A stretch of DNA of 64,000 bases from Myxosarcina sp. GI1 (lineage in GTDB: Bacteria > Cyanobacteriota > Cyanobacteriia > Cyanobacteriales > Xenococcaceae). The notes beneath the pieces are model-generated. The model was not told the DNA's origin. It ran no database searches and was given only the letters and a program-made list of their open reading frames with translations. Made by a program: the position numbers and the translations under genes. Positions 15,879 to 24,961 of the stretch are shown here, one piece after another; position 1 is the first letter of the stretch; each line of letters opens with the position of its first letter. Location of the stretch: positions 56,830 through 120,829 of the forward strand of contig NZ_JRFE01000012.1 of assembly GCF_000756305.1 (NCBI RefSeq), read 5' to 3'.

Positions 15879-18482
15879 ATGAACCAACCTACTACAACAA
15901 TTTCCAAAAGTTCGCCAACGGCTAAAGGTCCAGCGGAACTTTGGGAAGCAATCAAAACTATCGTTAGCTTGCAAAACCAAGCACCGCCTTTAGTTTCTGT
16001 CAGCAGAGACGAAGCACTACCGCTTTCTTTTACTCAAGAAAGACTGTGGTTTCTCGATCGCCTGACGGGAAGCAATGCGGCTTATAATATTCCCTTTGCT
16101 TTACAGATTAAAGGCGATCTCGACATTAAGGCTCTCGAACGGAGTTTTAAAGAAATCATTTGCCGTCATGAGGCTTTACAGACTAACTTTACTTCGGTAG
16201 AGGATAATCCCGTACAGTCGGTCGACCCCGATAAGTCACAGAATTGGAGTTTAACAGTACGGCAGTTACCCCAGTTGCCTCCTTCCGAACGCGAAGCCGA
16301 AATTCAAAAACTTTGTGTCGAAGAAGCTCAAACACCTTTCGATCTCAGTTGCGATGCCTTGTTGCGAGCGACTTTAGTAGAGCTAGATAACAGCGAATAT
16401 TTACTACTAGTCACCGTCCATCACATTGTCTTTGATGGCTGGTCGGAAGGAGTCTTTTGGCGCGAATTAGCCGAACTATATCGAGCTTTTGGTAACGGTC
16501 AAACCTCTCCTCTAACTGCTTTACCCGTACAGTATGCCGATTTTGCTGTCTGGCAGCGTCAGTGGTTGGAAGGGGAAATATTAGACCATCTGTTAGATTA
16601 TTGGCGAGGACAGTTAGGTAACAATCTTCCAGAATTGGAGTTACCGATCGACCGCCCCAAAACTGCCAAATCGACTCGACCTAGTGCTAGTTACCAACAG
16701 ACTTTACCTGCAACTCTAACCGAAAAACTCAAAACTTTGAGTCGTCAAGAAGGTGCAACTTTGTTTGCCTTGCTATTGGCTGCCTTTAAGGTACTTTTAT
16801 ACCGCTATACCGAACAGGACAACCTGTTTGTATGCAGTCCCATCGCCAACCGCAACCGTAAAGAACTTAAAAATCTTATCGGTTACTTTGTCAATCTTTT
16901 AATTTTGCGGAGCGATCTTTCAGATAAGATGGGCTTTTCCGAATTGTTAGGGCAGGTAAGACAAACCGTGTCTGGTGCTTACGCTCACCAAGATCTGCCC
17001 GTACAACAGTTGATCAATAGCCTCGATTTGGGACAGTCACCTCTGTCTCAGGTAATGTTCGTACTGCAAAACACGGTTCAGCAAACCCCAAAATTAGCCA
17101 ATTTAGAAGTGCGATCGCGCCAGGTAGATAGCGGTACGGCAGATTTCGATCTGTCTCTGTCGATGTCTGAGTCTGAAGGAACTTTAATCGGAGTTTGGAA
17201 ATACAACACCGATTTGTTTGCCGAATCCACAATTACCAAAATGGACGAGCATTTTCAGCTTTTACTAGAGCAAATTGCTGCCGATCCCACTCAATCTCTT
17301 GCTTCATTGCTGGTTTTAACCGAAGACGAACTTCAAGAACTGAGAGCTAAGCGAGCCAACTATCGCTTGAAGCCAGAAGTTGAGGGAGTAAAGGTAAAAC
17401 CTCGCAACCCTCTCGAACTTCAGCTAATGCGAGTTTGGGAACAGATTCTCGGAAGCGATCGCCTCGGCGTTACGGACAACTTTTTTGAAGTTGGCGGTAG
17501 TTCTTTATTAGCGTTCCGTTTGATAGCCGAAATAGAGCAGACTTTTGGCAAAAAGTTGCCTCTAACTACACTTATCCAGGCACCAACTATCGAGCAATTA
17601 GCCGAGGTTCTACGTCAGGGAAGCGATCCTATCTCTTCTTCCTGGCTAACTCCCCAAAAGCCAGATAGTTCGCGGCTACCATTTTTCTGTATTGCCCCTG
17701 CTGGTAATAGCGGTATGGGCTTTGCACCCATCGTGCTGCATTTGGGTGACGACCAACCCTTTTATGTTCCACAAGCATTGGGTTTGGAGGGTGAAACCGA
17801 ACCCCATAACAGCGTTGAAGACATGGCGGCTCATTACATCAAAGAAATACGTGCCATTCAACCAGAAGGTCCCTATCTTCTAGGAGGAAGATGTTTTGGT
17901 GGTATTGTCGCTTTTGAAATGGCATTACAGCTATCGCGGCAGGGTCAAAAAGTTGCCCTATTGGCTTTAATCGATGGTGCATTGCCTCCCCATGTTTATT
18001 TAGAGATGAGAAATCGCGATGGCAGTATTAAATCCAAATCTCTAGCCGATCTCTGGCGAAGCTTTGTCTTTTTCTGTCGAAGCGGACAACTGCTGACGAT
18101 TTTGGGCTACAAATATACCAAGTTAGTTAAAAGAATTCGCAAGCAAAAAGCTAAGCAGCAGCAAGCTCCAGATCCTGCACTCAAAAACGTTAAAAAAGTT
18201 TTTCGCAGTCATTTACAGGCAAGAGCAGACTACTTACCCCAAGGTACTTTTTCGGGCAAAATCGATATTTATGCCAGTGAGACTTTGAGAATTGACCAGC
18301 AAGACGAGTGGAACAAACTGGTTGATGGCGGAGTTGAATACCACTTTATCGGCGGTAGACACGACACCATCGATCGTGAACCACACGTTAGGGTTCTGGC
18401 AGCCAAGCTCAGAGAGTCTATGGATAAAGCTCAAAGTATGTTTGCCAGCTCGTCCAATTTGTCTGAAAGTGGCAATTCGTAA
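15879..18482 (+). CDS. NRPS-like protein: condensation, carrier, thioesterase
   Basis: An 867-residue protein with three domains. The condensation domain spans about residues 45-470, with intact active site HHIVFDG (His181, His182, Asp186). The peptidyl carrier domain is around 510-580, attachment site VGGSSLL with Ser542. The alpha/beta thioesterase runs from about 600 to 850. The thioesterase nucleophile elbow is GGRCFGG, so Cys672 replaces the usual Ser; a late GGRHDTI segment supplies the His. No adenylation domain is present, so the carrier must be loaded in trans or stay unused. The condensation domain could join the aryl-ACP unit to an amine or hydroxyl acceptor, and the thioesterase could release or transfer it. 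Product unknown. Confidence 0.88.
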   Translation: MNQPTTTISKSSPTAKGPAELWEAIKTIVSLQNQAPPLVSVSRDEALPLSFTQERLWFLDRLTGSNAAYNIPFALQIKGDLDIKALERSFKEIICRHEALQTNFTSVEDNPVQSVDPDKSQNWSLTVRQLPQLPPSEREAEIQKLCVEEAQTPFDLSCDALLRATLVELDNSEYLLLVTVHHIVFDGWSEGVFWRELAELYRAFGNGQTSPLTALPVQYADFAVWQRQWLEGEILDHLLDYWRGQLGNNLPELELPIDRPKTAKSTRPSASYQQTLPATLTEKLKTLSRQEGATLFALLLAAFKVLLYRYTEQDNLFVCSPIANRNRKELKNLIGYFVNLLILRSDLSDKMGFSELLGQVRQTVSGAYAHQDLPVQQLINSLDLGQSPLSQVMFVLQNTVQQTPKLANLEVRSRQVDSGTADFDLSLSMSESEGTLIGVWKYNTDLFAESTITKMDEHFQLLLEQIAADPTQSLASLLVLTEDELQELRAKRANYRLKPEVEGVKVKPRNPLELQLMRVWEQILGSDRLGVTDNFFEVGGSSLLAFRLIAEIEQTFGKKLPLTTLIQAPTIEQLAEVLRQGSDPISSSWLTPQKPDSSRLPFFCIAPAGNSGMGFAPIVLHLGDDQPFYVPQALGLEGETEPHNSVEDMAAHYIKEIRAIQPEGPYLLGGRCFGGIVAFEMALQLSRQGQKVALLALIDGALPPHVYLEMRNRDGSIKSKSLADLWRSFVFFCRSGQLLTILGYKYTKLVKRIRKQKAKQQQAPDPALKNVKKVFRSHLQARADYLPQGTFSGKIDIYASETLRIDQQDEWNKLVDGGVEYHFIGGRHDTIDREPHVRVLAAKLRESMDKAQSMFASSSNLSESGNS

Positions 18483-18638
18483 GTTCAATTTTTATCCAGG
18501 CAGAGAGATATCACAGCGGTTTTCATATCAGTTAAGTACAAATATAGAGCGGATAGAAATCGCTAAAACTTCTAGAGACTATAAAGTATTTCTGCCATTT
18601 TCTTCTAATTCTATTTATTTTTTTCCAGTAATAAAACT

Positions 18639-19184
18639 ATGAAATTTACCGAAACCAAACTCAAAGATGCCTTCATTATCGATATAGAACGTCTCAGCGA
18701 TCATCGTGGCTTTTTTGCCCGTACTTACTGTGCTGAAGAATTTCAGGAACACGGTTTAAAACCAGTAGTCGCGCAGTGTAACATGTCGTTTAACTACAAG
18801 CGTGGAACTCTACGCGGTATGCACTATCAAGCATATCCCGCTACCGAAGCAAAACTCGTCCGCTGCATTCGCGGTGCCATTTACGATGTCATTATCGATA
18901 TGCGCCCCAATTCTCCTACCTATCTTCAGCATATTGGGGTGGAGTTAACTGCGGAAAATCGCCGCGCTCTTTACGTGCCAGATATGTTTGCTCACGGCTA
19001 TCAGGCTCTTACCGACGATAGCGAGGTAGTCTATCAGGTAACAGAATTTTATACTCCTGGTGTCGAACGCGGACTGCGCTATGACGATCCTACCTTTGAA
19101 ATCGAATGGCCAGAGCCAGTAAGCGAAATTTCCGAGAAAGATATGAATTGGCCTTTATTAGAAAAAACTACTGTAGGAGCATAA
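18639..19184 (+). CDS. dTDP-4-dehydrorhamnose 3,5-epimerase family protein (RfbC-like cupin)
   Basis: A 181-residue cupin-fold sugar epimerase. It contains LSDHRGFFARTYCAEEF, RGMHYQAYP (catalytic His region) and VPDMFAHGYQAL, all typical of RfbC/RmlC. It inverts C3 and/or C5 of a 4-keto-6-deoxy nucleotide sugar. It stands 156 bp after the NRPS-like gene and 7 bp before the SAF-domain oxidoreductase. With rfbF in the same locus the substrate may be CDP- rather than dTDP-linked. A full dTDP-rhamnose operon (rfbA, rfbB, rfbD) is not here. Confidence 0.88.
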   Translation: MKFTETKLKDAFIIDIERLSDHRGFFARTYCAEEFQEHGLKPVVAQCNMSFNYKRGTLRGMHYQAYPATEAKLVRCIRGAIYDVIIDMRPNSPTYLQHIGVELTAENRRALYVPDMFAHGYQALTDDSEVVYQVTEFYTPGVERGLRYDDPTFEIEWPEPVSEISEKDMNWPLLEKTTVGA

Positions 19185-19191
19185 ATTAACT

Positions 19192-20499
19192 ATGATTATT
19201 ATTGATAGAGCATTACAAGCCCGTGCCGAAGCCAACAACCCAGTTAGAGTAGCGATGATTGGTGCTGGTTTTATGGGCAGAGGCATTGCCAATCAAATTG
19301 TTAACTCCGTACCTGGCATGGAGTTAGTGGCGATCGCCAACCGCAATCTGGCAGGTGCCCAACGTGCCTACAGCGAAGCTGGTGTTACCGATGTCCAAAC
19401 CGTAAAAACTACTTCTGGTTTGGAAGAAGCGATCGCCAGAGGCAAATATGTCGTTACTGAAGATGCAATGCTGTTGTGTCAGGCAGCAGGAATCGATGCC
19501 GTAATTGAAGTAACGGGAACTATTGAATATGCCGCAGGTTTAGTTTTAGAAGCGATCGCTCACCGCAAGCACATCATTTTAATGAATGCCGAATTAGACG
19601 GTACTATAGGTGCAATTCTTAAGGTTTATGCCGATCGCGCTGGAGTAATTCTGACTGCCTGTGATGGCGATCAGCCTGGAGTAGAGATGAATCTCTATCG
19701 CTTTGTTAAAAGCATTGGTTTGACTCCTTTGCTATGTGGCAATATCAAAGGTTTACAAGACCCCTATCGCAACCCTACCACTCAAGAAGCTTTTGCCAAA
19801 CAGTGGGGACAAAAACCTCACATGGTCACGAGCTTTGCCGATGGTAGTAAAATTTCTTTCGAGCAGGCAATTGTGGCAAATGCTACTGGTATGAAAGTCG
19901 CCCAACGGGGAATGCTTGGCTACGAATATAAGGGTCATGTCGATGAAATGACTTCGATGTACGATATCGATCGCCTCAAAGAACTAGGCGGTATTGTCGA
20001 TTATGTAGTCGGCACCAAACCAGGACCTGGGGTATTTGTCTTTGCTACCCACGACGATCCCAAACAGCAACACTATCTCAATCTCTATAAGCTAGGTGAA
20101 GGACCGTTATATAGCTTCTATACTCCCTATCACCTCTGTCACTTTGAGGTACCTCTCTCAGTCGCCCGTGTCGTCTTATTCCAAGACCCCGTGTTGACTC
20201 CCCTTGGCGCGCCCCAGGTAGAGGTAGTGGCTACTGCTAAAACCAATCTGCAAGCTGGTGCGACTCTAGACGGTATTGGCTACTACATGACCTACGGACA
20301 GTGTGAAAATGCTGACGTAGTCCAAAAAGAAAATCTCTTGCCGATGGGATTGGCAGAAGGCTGTCGTCTCAAACGCGACTTACCTAAAGATAGCGTTCTT
20401 ACCTACGATGATGTGGAACTACCCGAAGGTAGATTGTGCGATCGCCTGAGAGCCGAACAAAATGCTTACTTTGCCGAAAAGAAAACAGCAACTGTTTGA
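19192..20499 (+). CDS. NAD(P)-dependent oxidoreductase with C-terminal SAF domain
   Basis: A 435-residue protein. The N-terminus is a Rossmann domain like those of homoserine dehydrogenase and Gfo/Idh/MocA enzymes (MIGAGFMGRGIANQI, then VIEVTGTIEYAAG). The C-terminal part (ENLLPMGLAEGCRLKRDLPK through LTYDDVELPEG) is a SAF-like module. It probably oxidises or reduces a sugar-derived substrate. It is tightly coupled to the RfbC-like epimerase by 7 bp, so the two likely act in sequence. Substrate is unknown; the homoserine dehydrogenase label often given to such proteins is unlikely to be right here. Confidence 0.75.
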   Translation: MIIIDRALQARAEANNPVRVAMIGAGFMGRGIANQIVNSVPGMELVAIANRNLAGAQRAYSEAGVTDVQTVKTTSGLEEAIARGKYVVTEDAMLLCQAAGIDAVIEVTGTIEYAAGLVLEAIAHRKHIILMNAELDGTIGAILKVYADRAGVILTACDGDQPGVEMNLYRFVKSIGLTPLLCGNIKGLQDPYRNPTTQEAFAKQWGQKPHMVTSFADGSKISFEQAIVANATGMKVAQRGMLGYEYKGHVDEMTSMYDIDRLKELGGIVDYVVGTKPGPGVFVFATHDDPKQQHYLNLYKLGEGPLYSFYTPYHLCHFEVPLSVARVVLFQDPVLTPLGAPQVEVVATAKTNLQAGATLDGIGYYMTYGQCENADVVQKENLLPMGLAEGCRLKRDLPKDSVLTYDDVELPEGRLCDRLRAEQNAYFAEKKTATV

Positions 20500-20524
20500 G
20501 TAAATAGCTATCAATAGCAATTCG

Positions 20525-20553
20525 GTAGCTTGTAGGTAGGCAAACCAAGCTAC
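20525..20553 (+). other. Hairpin upstream of the main terminator
   Basis: An 8-bp stem, GTAGCTTG paired with CAAGCTAC, with a 13-nt loop, directly after the SAF oxidoreductase gene. It lacks a T-run and precedes a true terminator, so it may protect the 3' end of the long transcript. The rest of the 302-bp gap 20500-20801 is AT-rich with nothing else recognisable. Confidence 0.4.
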
Positions 20554-20566
20554 ATGATTTGGTTTT

Positions 20567-20604
20567 AAGTCGCTAGCTTTATTTAGCTAGTGACTTATTT
20601 TTTT
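20567..20604 (+). terminator. Rho-independent terminator after the glycan/aryl operon
   Basis: A 12-bp stem, AAGTCGCTAGCT with AGCTAGTGACTT (one G-T wobble), with loop TTATTT, followed by A and seven T. It marks the end of the run of closely spaced genes that finishes with the SAF oxidoreductase. Confidence 0.85.
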
Positions 20605-20801
20605 ATGGTTTCAATCGTTACAGTATTGACAATTTCAATCCTGTGGTGGTGAAATCGCTCTTTGACACCAAATTTATGTATTATTAAATAAATCAAAAAT
20701 ACTATATAATTAATAAATTCTATACAACTCATATGACTTGAAGTTATGGCTTAAAAGCAAATTTTACACGCAAGAAATTATTCCATTTACTTTTATTAAC
20801 T

Positions 20802-22964
20802 ATGTCATCTACTGTTCTTTTAGTTGAAGCCGAAAAAATGGCTTTGACAAACTATCGTATCGAAACTGGCAAGGCACATGCTTCTGGTGGTGGCAACGTA
20901 AGCTTGCTTGGCGGTGATGAAAACGAGATTGGTTCTGCTTCCTGGGAATTTTCTGGTGTTGCTGGCTGGTACGATTTGGAATTAGGTTATTTTGATGAAA
21001 CCGATGGCGTATCTTCCTTAGAAGTGCGAGTTGACAATAAGACAGTTGCTACTGTTCGACTCGATCGCAGACTAGGAGATAACAAAGACAGTGCCAAAAC
21101 TTTTGTTGCCGATACAGTTGCTAGAGGCATTGCCTTACAGCCAGGGCAAACTATTACTATTGTCGGTGCCGAACATCGCGGTGAAGGTGCTAGAGTCGAT
21201 TATTTCAAACTTACTAGCGTCGCCGAACCAACTCCCACCGAACCCGAACCTACTACTAGTGTAGGCAATAGTGCGATCGTCGTCGAAGCCGAAAATATGA
21301 CTCTGACTAATTATCGTATTGAAACTGGCAAAACTCATGCTTCGGGTGGTGGCAATGTGAGCTTACTTGGCGGTGATGAAAACGAGATTGGTTCTGCATC
21401 CTGGAAATTTTCTGGTGTTGCTGGCTGGTACGATTTGGAATTAGGTTATTTTGATGAAACCGATGGCGTATCTTCCTTAGAAGTGCGAGTTGACAATAAG
21501 ACAGTTGCTACTGTTCGACTCGATCGCAGACTAGGAGATAACAAAGATAGTGCTAAAACTTTTGTTGCCGATACCGTTGCTAGAGGCATTGCCTTACAGC
21601 CAGGGCAAACTGTTACTATCGTCGGTGCCGAACATCGCGGTGAAGGTGCCAGAGTCGATTATCTCAAACTTACTAGCGTCGCCGAACCAACTACGGATGG
21701 CGGTGGAAATAATCCCGATACCAGTATAGATTCGGAAACGGCTAGCTATAAAGATGCTCAGGGTGGCATTATTGCCAAATTAGATGCAGGTTTTGTTTAC
21801 ACCGCCACTAACAATACGCCACTAAAAGTTATGCCTCTTGGTGACTCGATTACTTATGGTGTCAGTGGTTATATCGATTGGGAAAGCGGTGGCTATCGTG
21901 CCTTTTTAGGGAACAAATTAGCAAGCGATCGCTTTAGTTTTGATTTTGTCGGTTCACAAACTGATGGAGCGACTAAGAGTGATTTGAGCGATCGCGATCA
22001 CGAAGGTCATCCAGGCTGGAAAATTGCCGACATTAATAGAAACGTCGAACAGTGGTTATCTAGCTCTGTACCAGATGTAGTTCTAATGACAATTGGCACC
22101 AACGACACTTTTAGAAGACTAGTTTCTAGCCAAACAATTATTCAAGAATATAGCCAACTAATCGATCGCATTACCGCTCATTCTCCGAATACTAAATTAT
22201 TAGTTTCTTCTCTGCCACCTATAGATCCAGACGTACGCCCTCAAAGTCAGATTGATAAAGGTAATGATATTAGTCGGGCTATACCAGAACTGGTTAATTC
22301 TAAAAAATCTCAGGGAAAACAAATTGATTTTGTTGATTTTGGCAGTCTCAATCTCAATGATCTAACTTCCTCAACAGATCCAAGTCTAGATAATGGGGTA
22401 CATCCCAATGCTAAAGGCTACGAAAAAATAGCGGGTATCTGGCACCAGGCAATTTATAATAAAACTGGTAAAAAAGATATCTTAGTAAACATTAAAAATG
22501 TAGAAGGAACGGCTTTTGCCGATAGTTTTTTTGGTAACGAATTTGGTAATAAATTTTTAGGGCAAGGAGGAAACGATTACTTAGCAGGGAATAACGGTAA
22601 CGATACTCTTATTGGTGGTGTGGGTAACGATACTCTTATTGGCGGTTCGGGAAAAGATTACTTTGTTTTTGAAAACAAACAACAGGGGAATGATTTTATT
22701 CAGGATTTTACCGTCGGTAGCGACAAAATCGTTATTTCCGCTAAAGGTTTTGGGGGTGGATTAGTCGAAAATACTAATCTAACCCAAGCTCAATTTACTA
22801 TCGGTACGGCAGCGCTCGATGCTAGCGATCGCTTTATCTATAACAGTGCTAATGGTAATCTTTACTTCGATCCAGATGGTATCGGACAAAAAACACAAGT
22901 TTTATTTGCTACCTTAAATCCAAATTTGGCAATGAGCAATCTAGATTTTGCGATCGTGGCATAA
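20802..22964 (+). CDS. Secreted CBM-CBM-SGNH hydrolase with RTX repeats
   Basis: A 720-residue protein with no classical signal peptide. Residues about 5-140 and 158-295 are two nearly identical CBM6/35-like modules (VEAEKMALTNYRIETGK; GWYDLELGYFDETDGVS). An SGNH/GDSL hydrolase follows: block I PLGDSITYG, block III GTND, block V DNGVHPNAKGY with the catalytic Asp and His. The C-terminus has RTX nonapeptides (GGNDYLAGN-NGNDTLIGG-VGNDTLIGG) and an RTX tail, so type I secretion is expected. It probably removes acyl groups (esterase or deacetylase) from an extracellular glycan. Acting on the aryl ester made by the neighbouring genes is an attractive guess only. Confidence 0.85.
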   Translation: MSSTVLLVEAEKMALTNYRIETGKAHASGGGNVSLLGGDENEIGSASWEFSGVAGWYDLELGYFDETDGVSSLEVRVDNKTVATVRLDRRLGDNKDSAKTFVADTVARGIALQPGQTITIVGAEHRGEGARVDYFKLTSVAEPTPTEPEPTTSVGNSAIVVEAENMTLTNYRIETGKTHASGGGNVSLLGGDENEIGSASWKFSGVAGWYDLELGYFDETDGVSSLEVRVDNKTVATVRLDRRLGDNKDSAKTFVADTVARGIALQPGQTVTIVGAEHRGEGARVDYLKLTSVAEPTTDGGGNNPDTSIDSETASYKDAQGGIIAKLDAGFVYTATNNTPLKVMPLGDSITYGVSGYIDWESGGYRAFLGNKLASDRFSFDFVGSQTDGATKSDLSDRDHEGHPGWKIADINRNVEQWLSSSVPDVVLMTIGTNDTFRRLVSSQTIIQEYSQLIDRITAHSPNTKLLVSSLPPIDPDVRPQSQIDKGNDISRAIPELVNSKKSQGKQIDFVDFGSLNLNDLTSSTDPSLDNGVHPNAKGYEKIAGIWHQAIYNKTGKKDILVNIKNVEGTAFADSFFGNEFGNKFLGQGGNDYLAGNNGNDTLIGGVGNDTLIGGSGKDYFVFENKQQGNDFIQDFTVGSDKIVISAKGFGGGLVENTNLTQAQFTIGTAALDASDRFIYNSANGNLYFDPDGIGQKTQVLFATLNPNLAMSNLDFAIVA
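20823..21700 (+). repeat. Tandem duplication of a CBM-encoding segment
   Basis: About 400 bp encoding one carbohydrate-binding module is repeated with a period of 459 bp (153 codons). The copies are almost identical at DNA level, including silent sites, which points to recent duplication or gene conversion. A third, more diverged copy opens the gene at 23240. Confidence 0.85.
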
Positions 22965-23093
22965 GCTTAAATCTACAAGCATCAACTGTAAAGTTTGTCT
23001 TTTGAGATAATTGCTACGACTTAAGCGATTGACTAATTATTATTTTTTTCTCAAAAAAACAGCCAGATTTTAAGCTATTTCATAACTTAATTG

Positions 23094-23128
23094 AGTAAGA
23101 GATTTTTTTTTATCTCTTACTTTTTTTT
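23094..23128 (+). terminator. Rho-independent terminator after the SGNH-RTX gene
   Basis: A perfect 10-bp stem, AGTAAGAGAT with ATCTCTTACT, with an 8-T loop and an eight-T run starting at 23121. It lies 130 bp downstream of the stop codon. Confidence 0.9.
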
Positions 23129-23239
23129 GTTTATTAGTCTTGCTTTTTTATAACAATAGCATTGTTGATGCTTGTCTCAAAAAATATACTTTTAAACCTA
23201 TTTTTTACTTCAAAATTTACTAAATAAACAATTATAATT

Positions 23240-24736
23240 ATGTCTAATTTTTTGTTAGTTGAAGCTGAAGATATGTCTCTGACTAATTATCGTGTCGAGT
23301 CTGGGAAGAATCATGCTTCGGGCAACAGCCTGATTAGTTTATTCGGTGGCGACGAAAACGAAATTGGTTCTGCAAGCTGGGAGTTTTCTGGTGTTGCTGG
23401 CTGGTACGACTTAGAACTAGGTTACTTTGATGAAACCGATGGCGTGTCTTTGCTAGAGGTGCGAGTAGACGATAAGACAGTTGCTACGATTAAACTCGAT
23501 CGCCAGCTAAGAGATACTAAAGATAGTACCAAAACTTTAGTAGCCGACCCAATTATTAAAGGGTTAGCTCTCAAGCCAGGACAAACTATTTCGATTGTGG
23601 GTGCGGAAAATGTCGGTGAAGGTGCCAGAGTTGATTATCTCAAACTAACTAGCGTCGATAGTCTAGAAGATCTCAAACCTGAAGTAAACACACCAGATAA
23701 TGTAAAAATTGTCTATCCAGGTTCGACCATATTCCAAAGCAATTTTAATTCGGGTTTGGATGGATGGAAACTATCGAGCTTTGACAATCCAACTTCGGGA
23801 ATCTTTGCTAATCCCGACACAAACGGTCAGCCTGGCGATAGTTCTGTAAAATTCACTTTAGAAGATGGTGATAAACGGGAAGAAATCAATTTAAGTCCCG
23901 TTCCCTACAATTCCGAAATTACCTATCACTTTAGTATTTTCCTTCCTGAAAGCTACGTTGCAGATCCAGCTTCTGAAATTGTTGCTCAATGGCACGCTTT
24001 ACCCGACTTTAGTTTGGGTGAAACTTGGGCGGGAACTGGACCCGTACTGTCTTTATTAACTGAAGATGGACAGTGGAAAGTCGGTCAAAAATGGGATTCA
24101 AGACAAATTATTAGAGAAAAAGGTCAACGAGGACGCTTAGAAGCAGAAGGTTCGGCAAGCCATAATCTAGGCGACTATCAAACTGGAGTTTGGACTGATT
24201 GGACATTCCATGTCAAATGGTCGTATGAAGCTGATGGTTTATTTGAGGTATGGCAAAACGACAATTTAGTTATTAGAGAAACTGGTCCTAATGCCTACAA
24301 TGATGCACTCGGTCCTTATTTAAAGGTTGGTTTGTATAACAAAAAGTGGCAAAACAGCGAACTAACTAAACGAGAGCTTTACTATGACGATGTAAAAGTT
24401 CTTTCAGTTGAAGAAGATAGTTTGCTTAAAGGAGGAACAGAAGACAACCTCTACGTACTTAATGCACAGACGGCTTCAGCCAGTCGGATTCAGGACAATG
24501 GAGGTGTCGATACTCTATATTTTAGTGATGGTTTAAATGTAGAGCTAGCTACTGTCGATCGCCAAAATAACGACCTAGTACTGGATATAGATCGAGATAA
24601 CGTGTTCGATCTTGCTGAAGATCTGACTATATCTAACTTCTTCTCTGCTTCACAAGCGGGCAATGGCTTTATTGAGACAGTTGGCAATCTCAATGGTAAT
24701 AATATTCTTGATGTCTTGGCTTCTGAACTAGTTTGA
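23240..24736 (+). CDS. Secreted CBM plus polysaccharide-lyase-like protein with calcium-binding tail
   Basis: A 498-residue protein without a signal peptide. Residues 1-140 are a CBM6/35-like module closely related to the two in the upstream gene. Residues about 165-395 match the heparin-lyase-I-like fold PF14099 (YHFSIFLPESY, WTDWTFHVKWSYEADGLFEVW, YYDDVKVL), as in the protein at 5473. The C-terminus (GGTEDNLYVLNAQ, DIDRDNVFDLAEDLTISNFF) is a haemolysin-type calcium-binding-related domain, consistent with type I secretion. It probably binds and may cut an extracellular acidic polysaccharide. Catalysis is not proven from visible residues. Confidence 0.78.
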   Translation: MSNFLLVEAEDMSLTNYRVESGKNHASGNSLISLFGGDENEIGSASWEFSGVAGWYDLELGYFDETDGVSLLEVRVDDKTVATIKLDRQLRDTKDSTKTLVADPIIKGLALKPGQTISIVGAENVGEGARVDYLKLTSVDSLEDLKPEVNTPDNVKIVYPGSTIFQSNFNSGLDGWKLSSFDNPTSGIFANPDTNGQPGDSSVKFTLEDGDKREEINLSPVPYNSEITYHFSIFLPESYVADPASEIVAQWHALPDFSLGETWAGTGPVLSLLTEDGQWKVGQKWDSRQIIREKGQRGRLEAEGSASHNLGDYQTGVWTDWTFHVKWSYEADGLFEVWQNDNLVIRETGPNAYNDALGPYLKVGLYNKKWQNSELTKRELYYDDVKVLSVEEDSLLKGGTEDNLYVLNAQTASASRIQDNGGVDTLYFSDGLNVELATVDRQNNDLVLDIDRDNVFDLAEDLTISNFFSASQAGNGFIETVGNLNGNNILDVLASELV

Positions 24737-24753
24737 CCGAGGCTTCCGCCTCG

Positions 24754-24786
24754 AAAGGCAAAAGGCAAAAGGCAAAAGGCAAAAGG
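24754..24786. repeat. Heptamer tandem repeat (AAAGGCA)
   Basis: 4.7 perfect copies of the heptamer AAAGGCA stand 18 bp after the stop codon of the preceding gene. A small CGAGGC/GCCTCG hairpin (24738-24753) abuts it. Short tandem heptamers are typical of filamentous and colonial cyanobacterial genomes. Confidence 0.85.
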
Positions 24787-24830
24787 AATTTTCTTCAAAC
24801 TTAATGCCTTAATGATATAAGCCTCAAATC

Positions 24831-24861
24831 GGAGCGCATTCCTCTGAGGTAACTGCGCTCC
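24831..24861. repeat. Nested palindrome upstream of sdhC
   Basis: An 8-bp outer stem (GGAGCGCA with TGCGCTCC) encloses an inner CCTC-T-GAGG stem. It looks like a REP-type extragenic palindrome. It lies 100 bp before sdhC and has no T-run. Confidence 0.5.
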
Positions 24862-24961
24862 ACTCATTCGTGCCAAAGATTTACTTTTTTTATAAGTCGC
24901 GCTTGACGGGCGGTAATCGATACAATCGTGTTGAAAAACTAAATTACTAGCCTGTATATTG

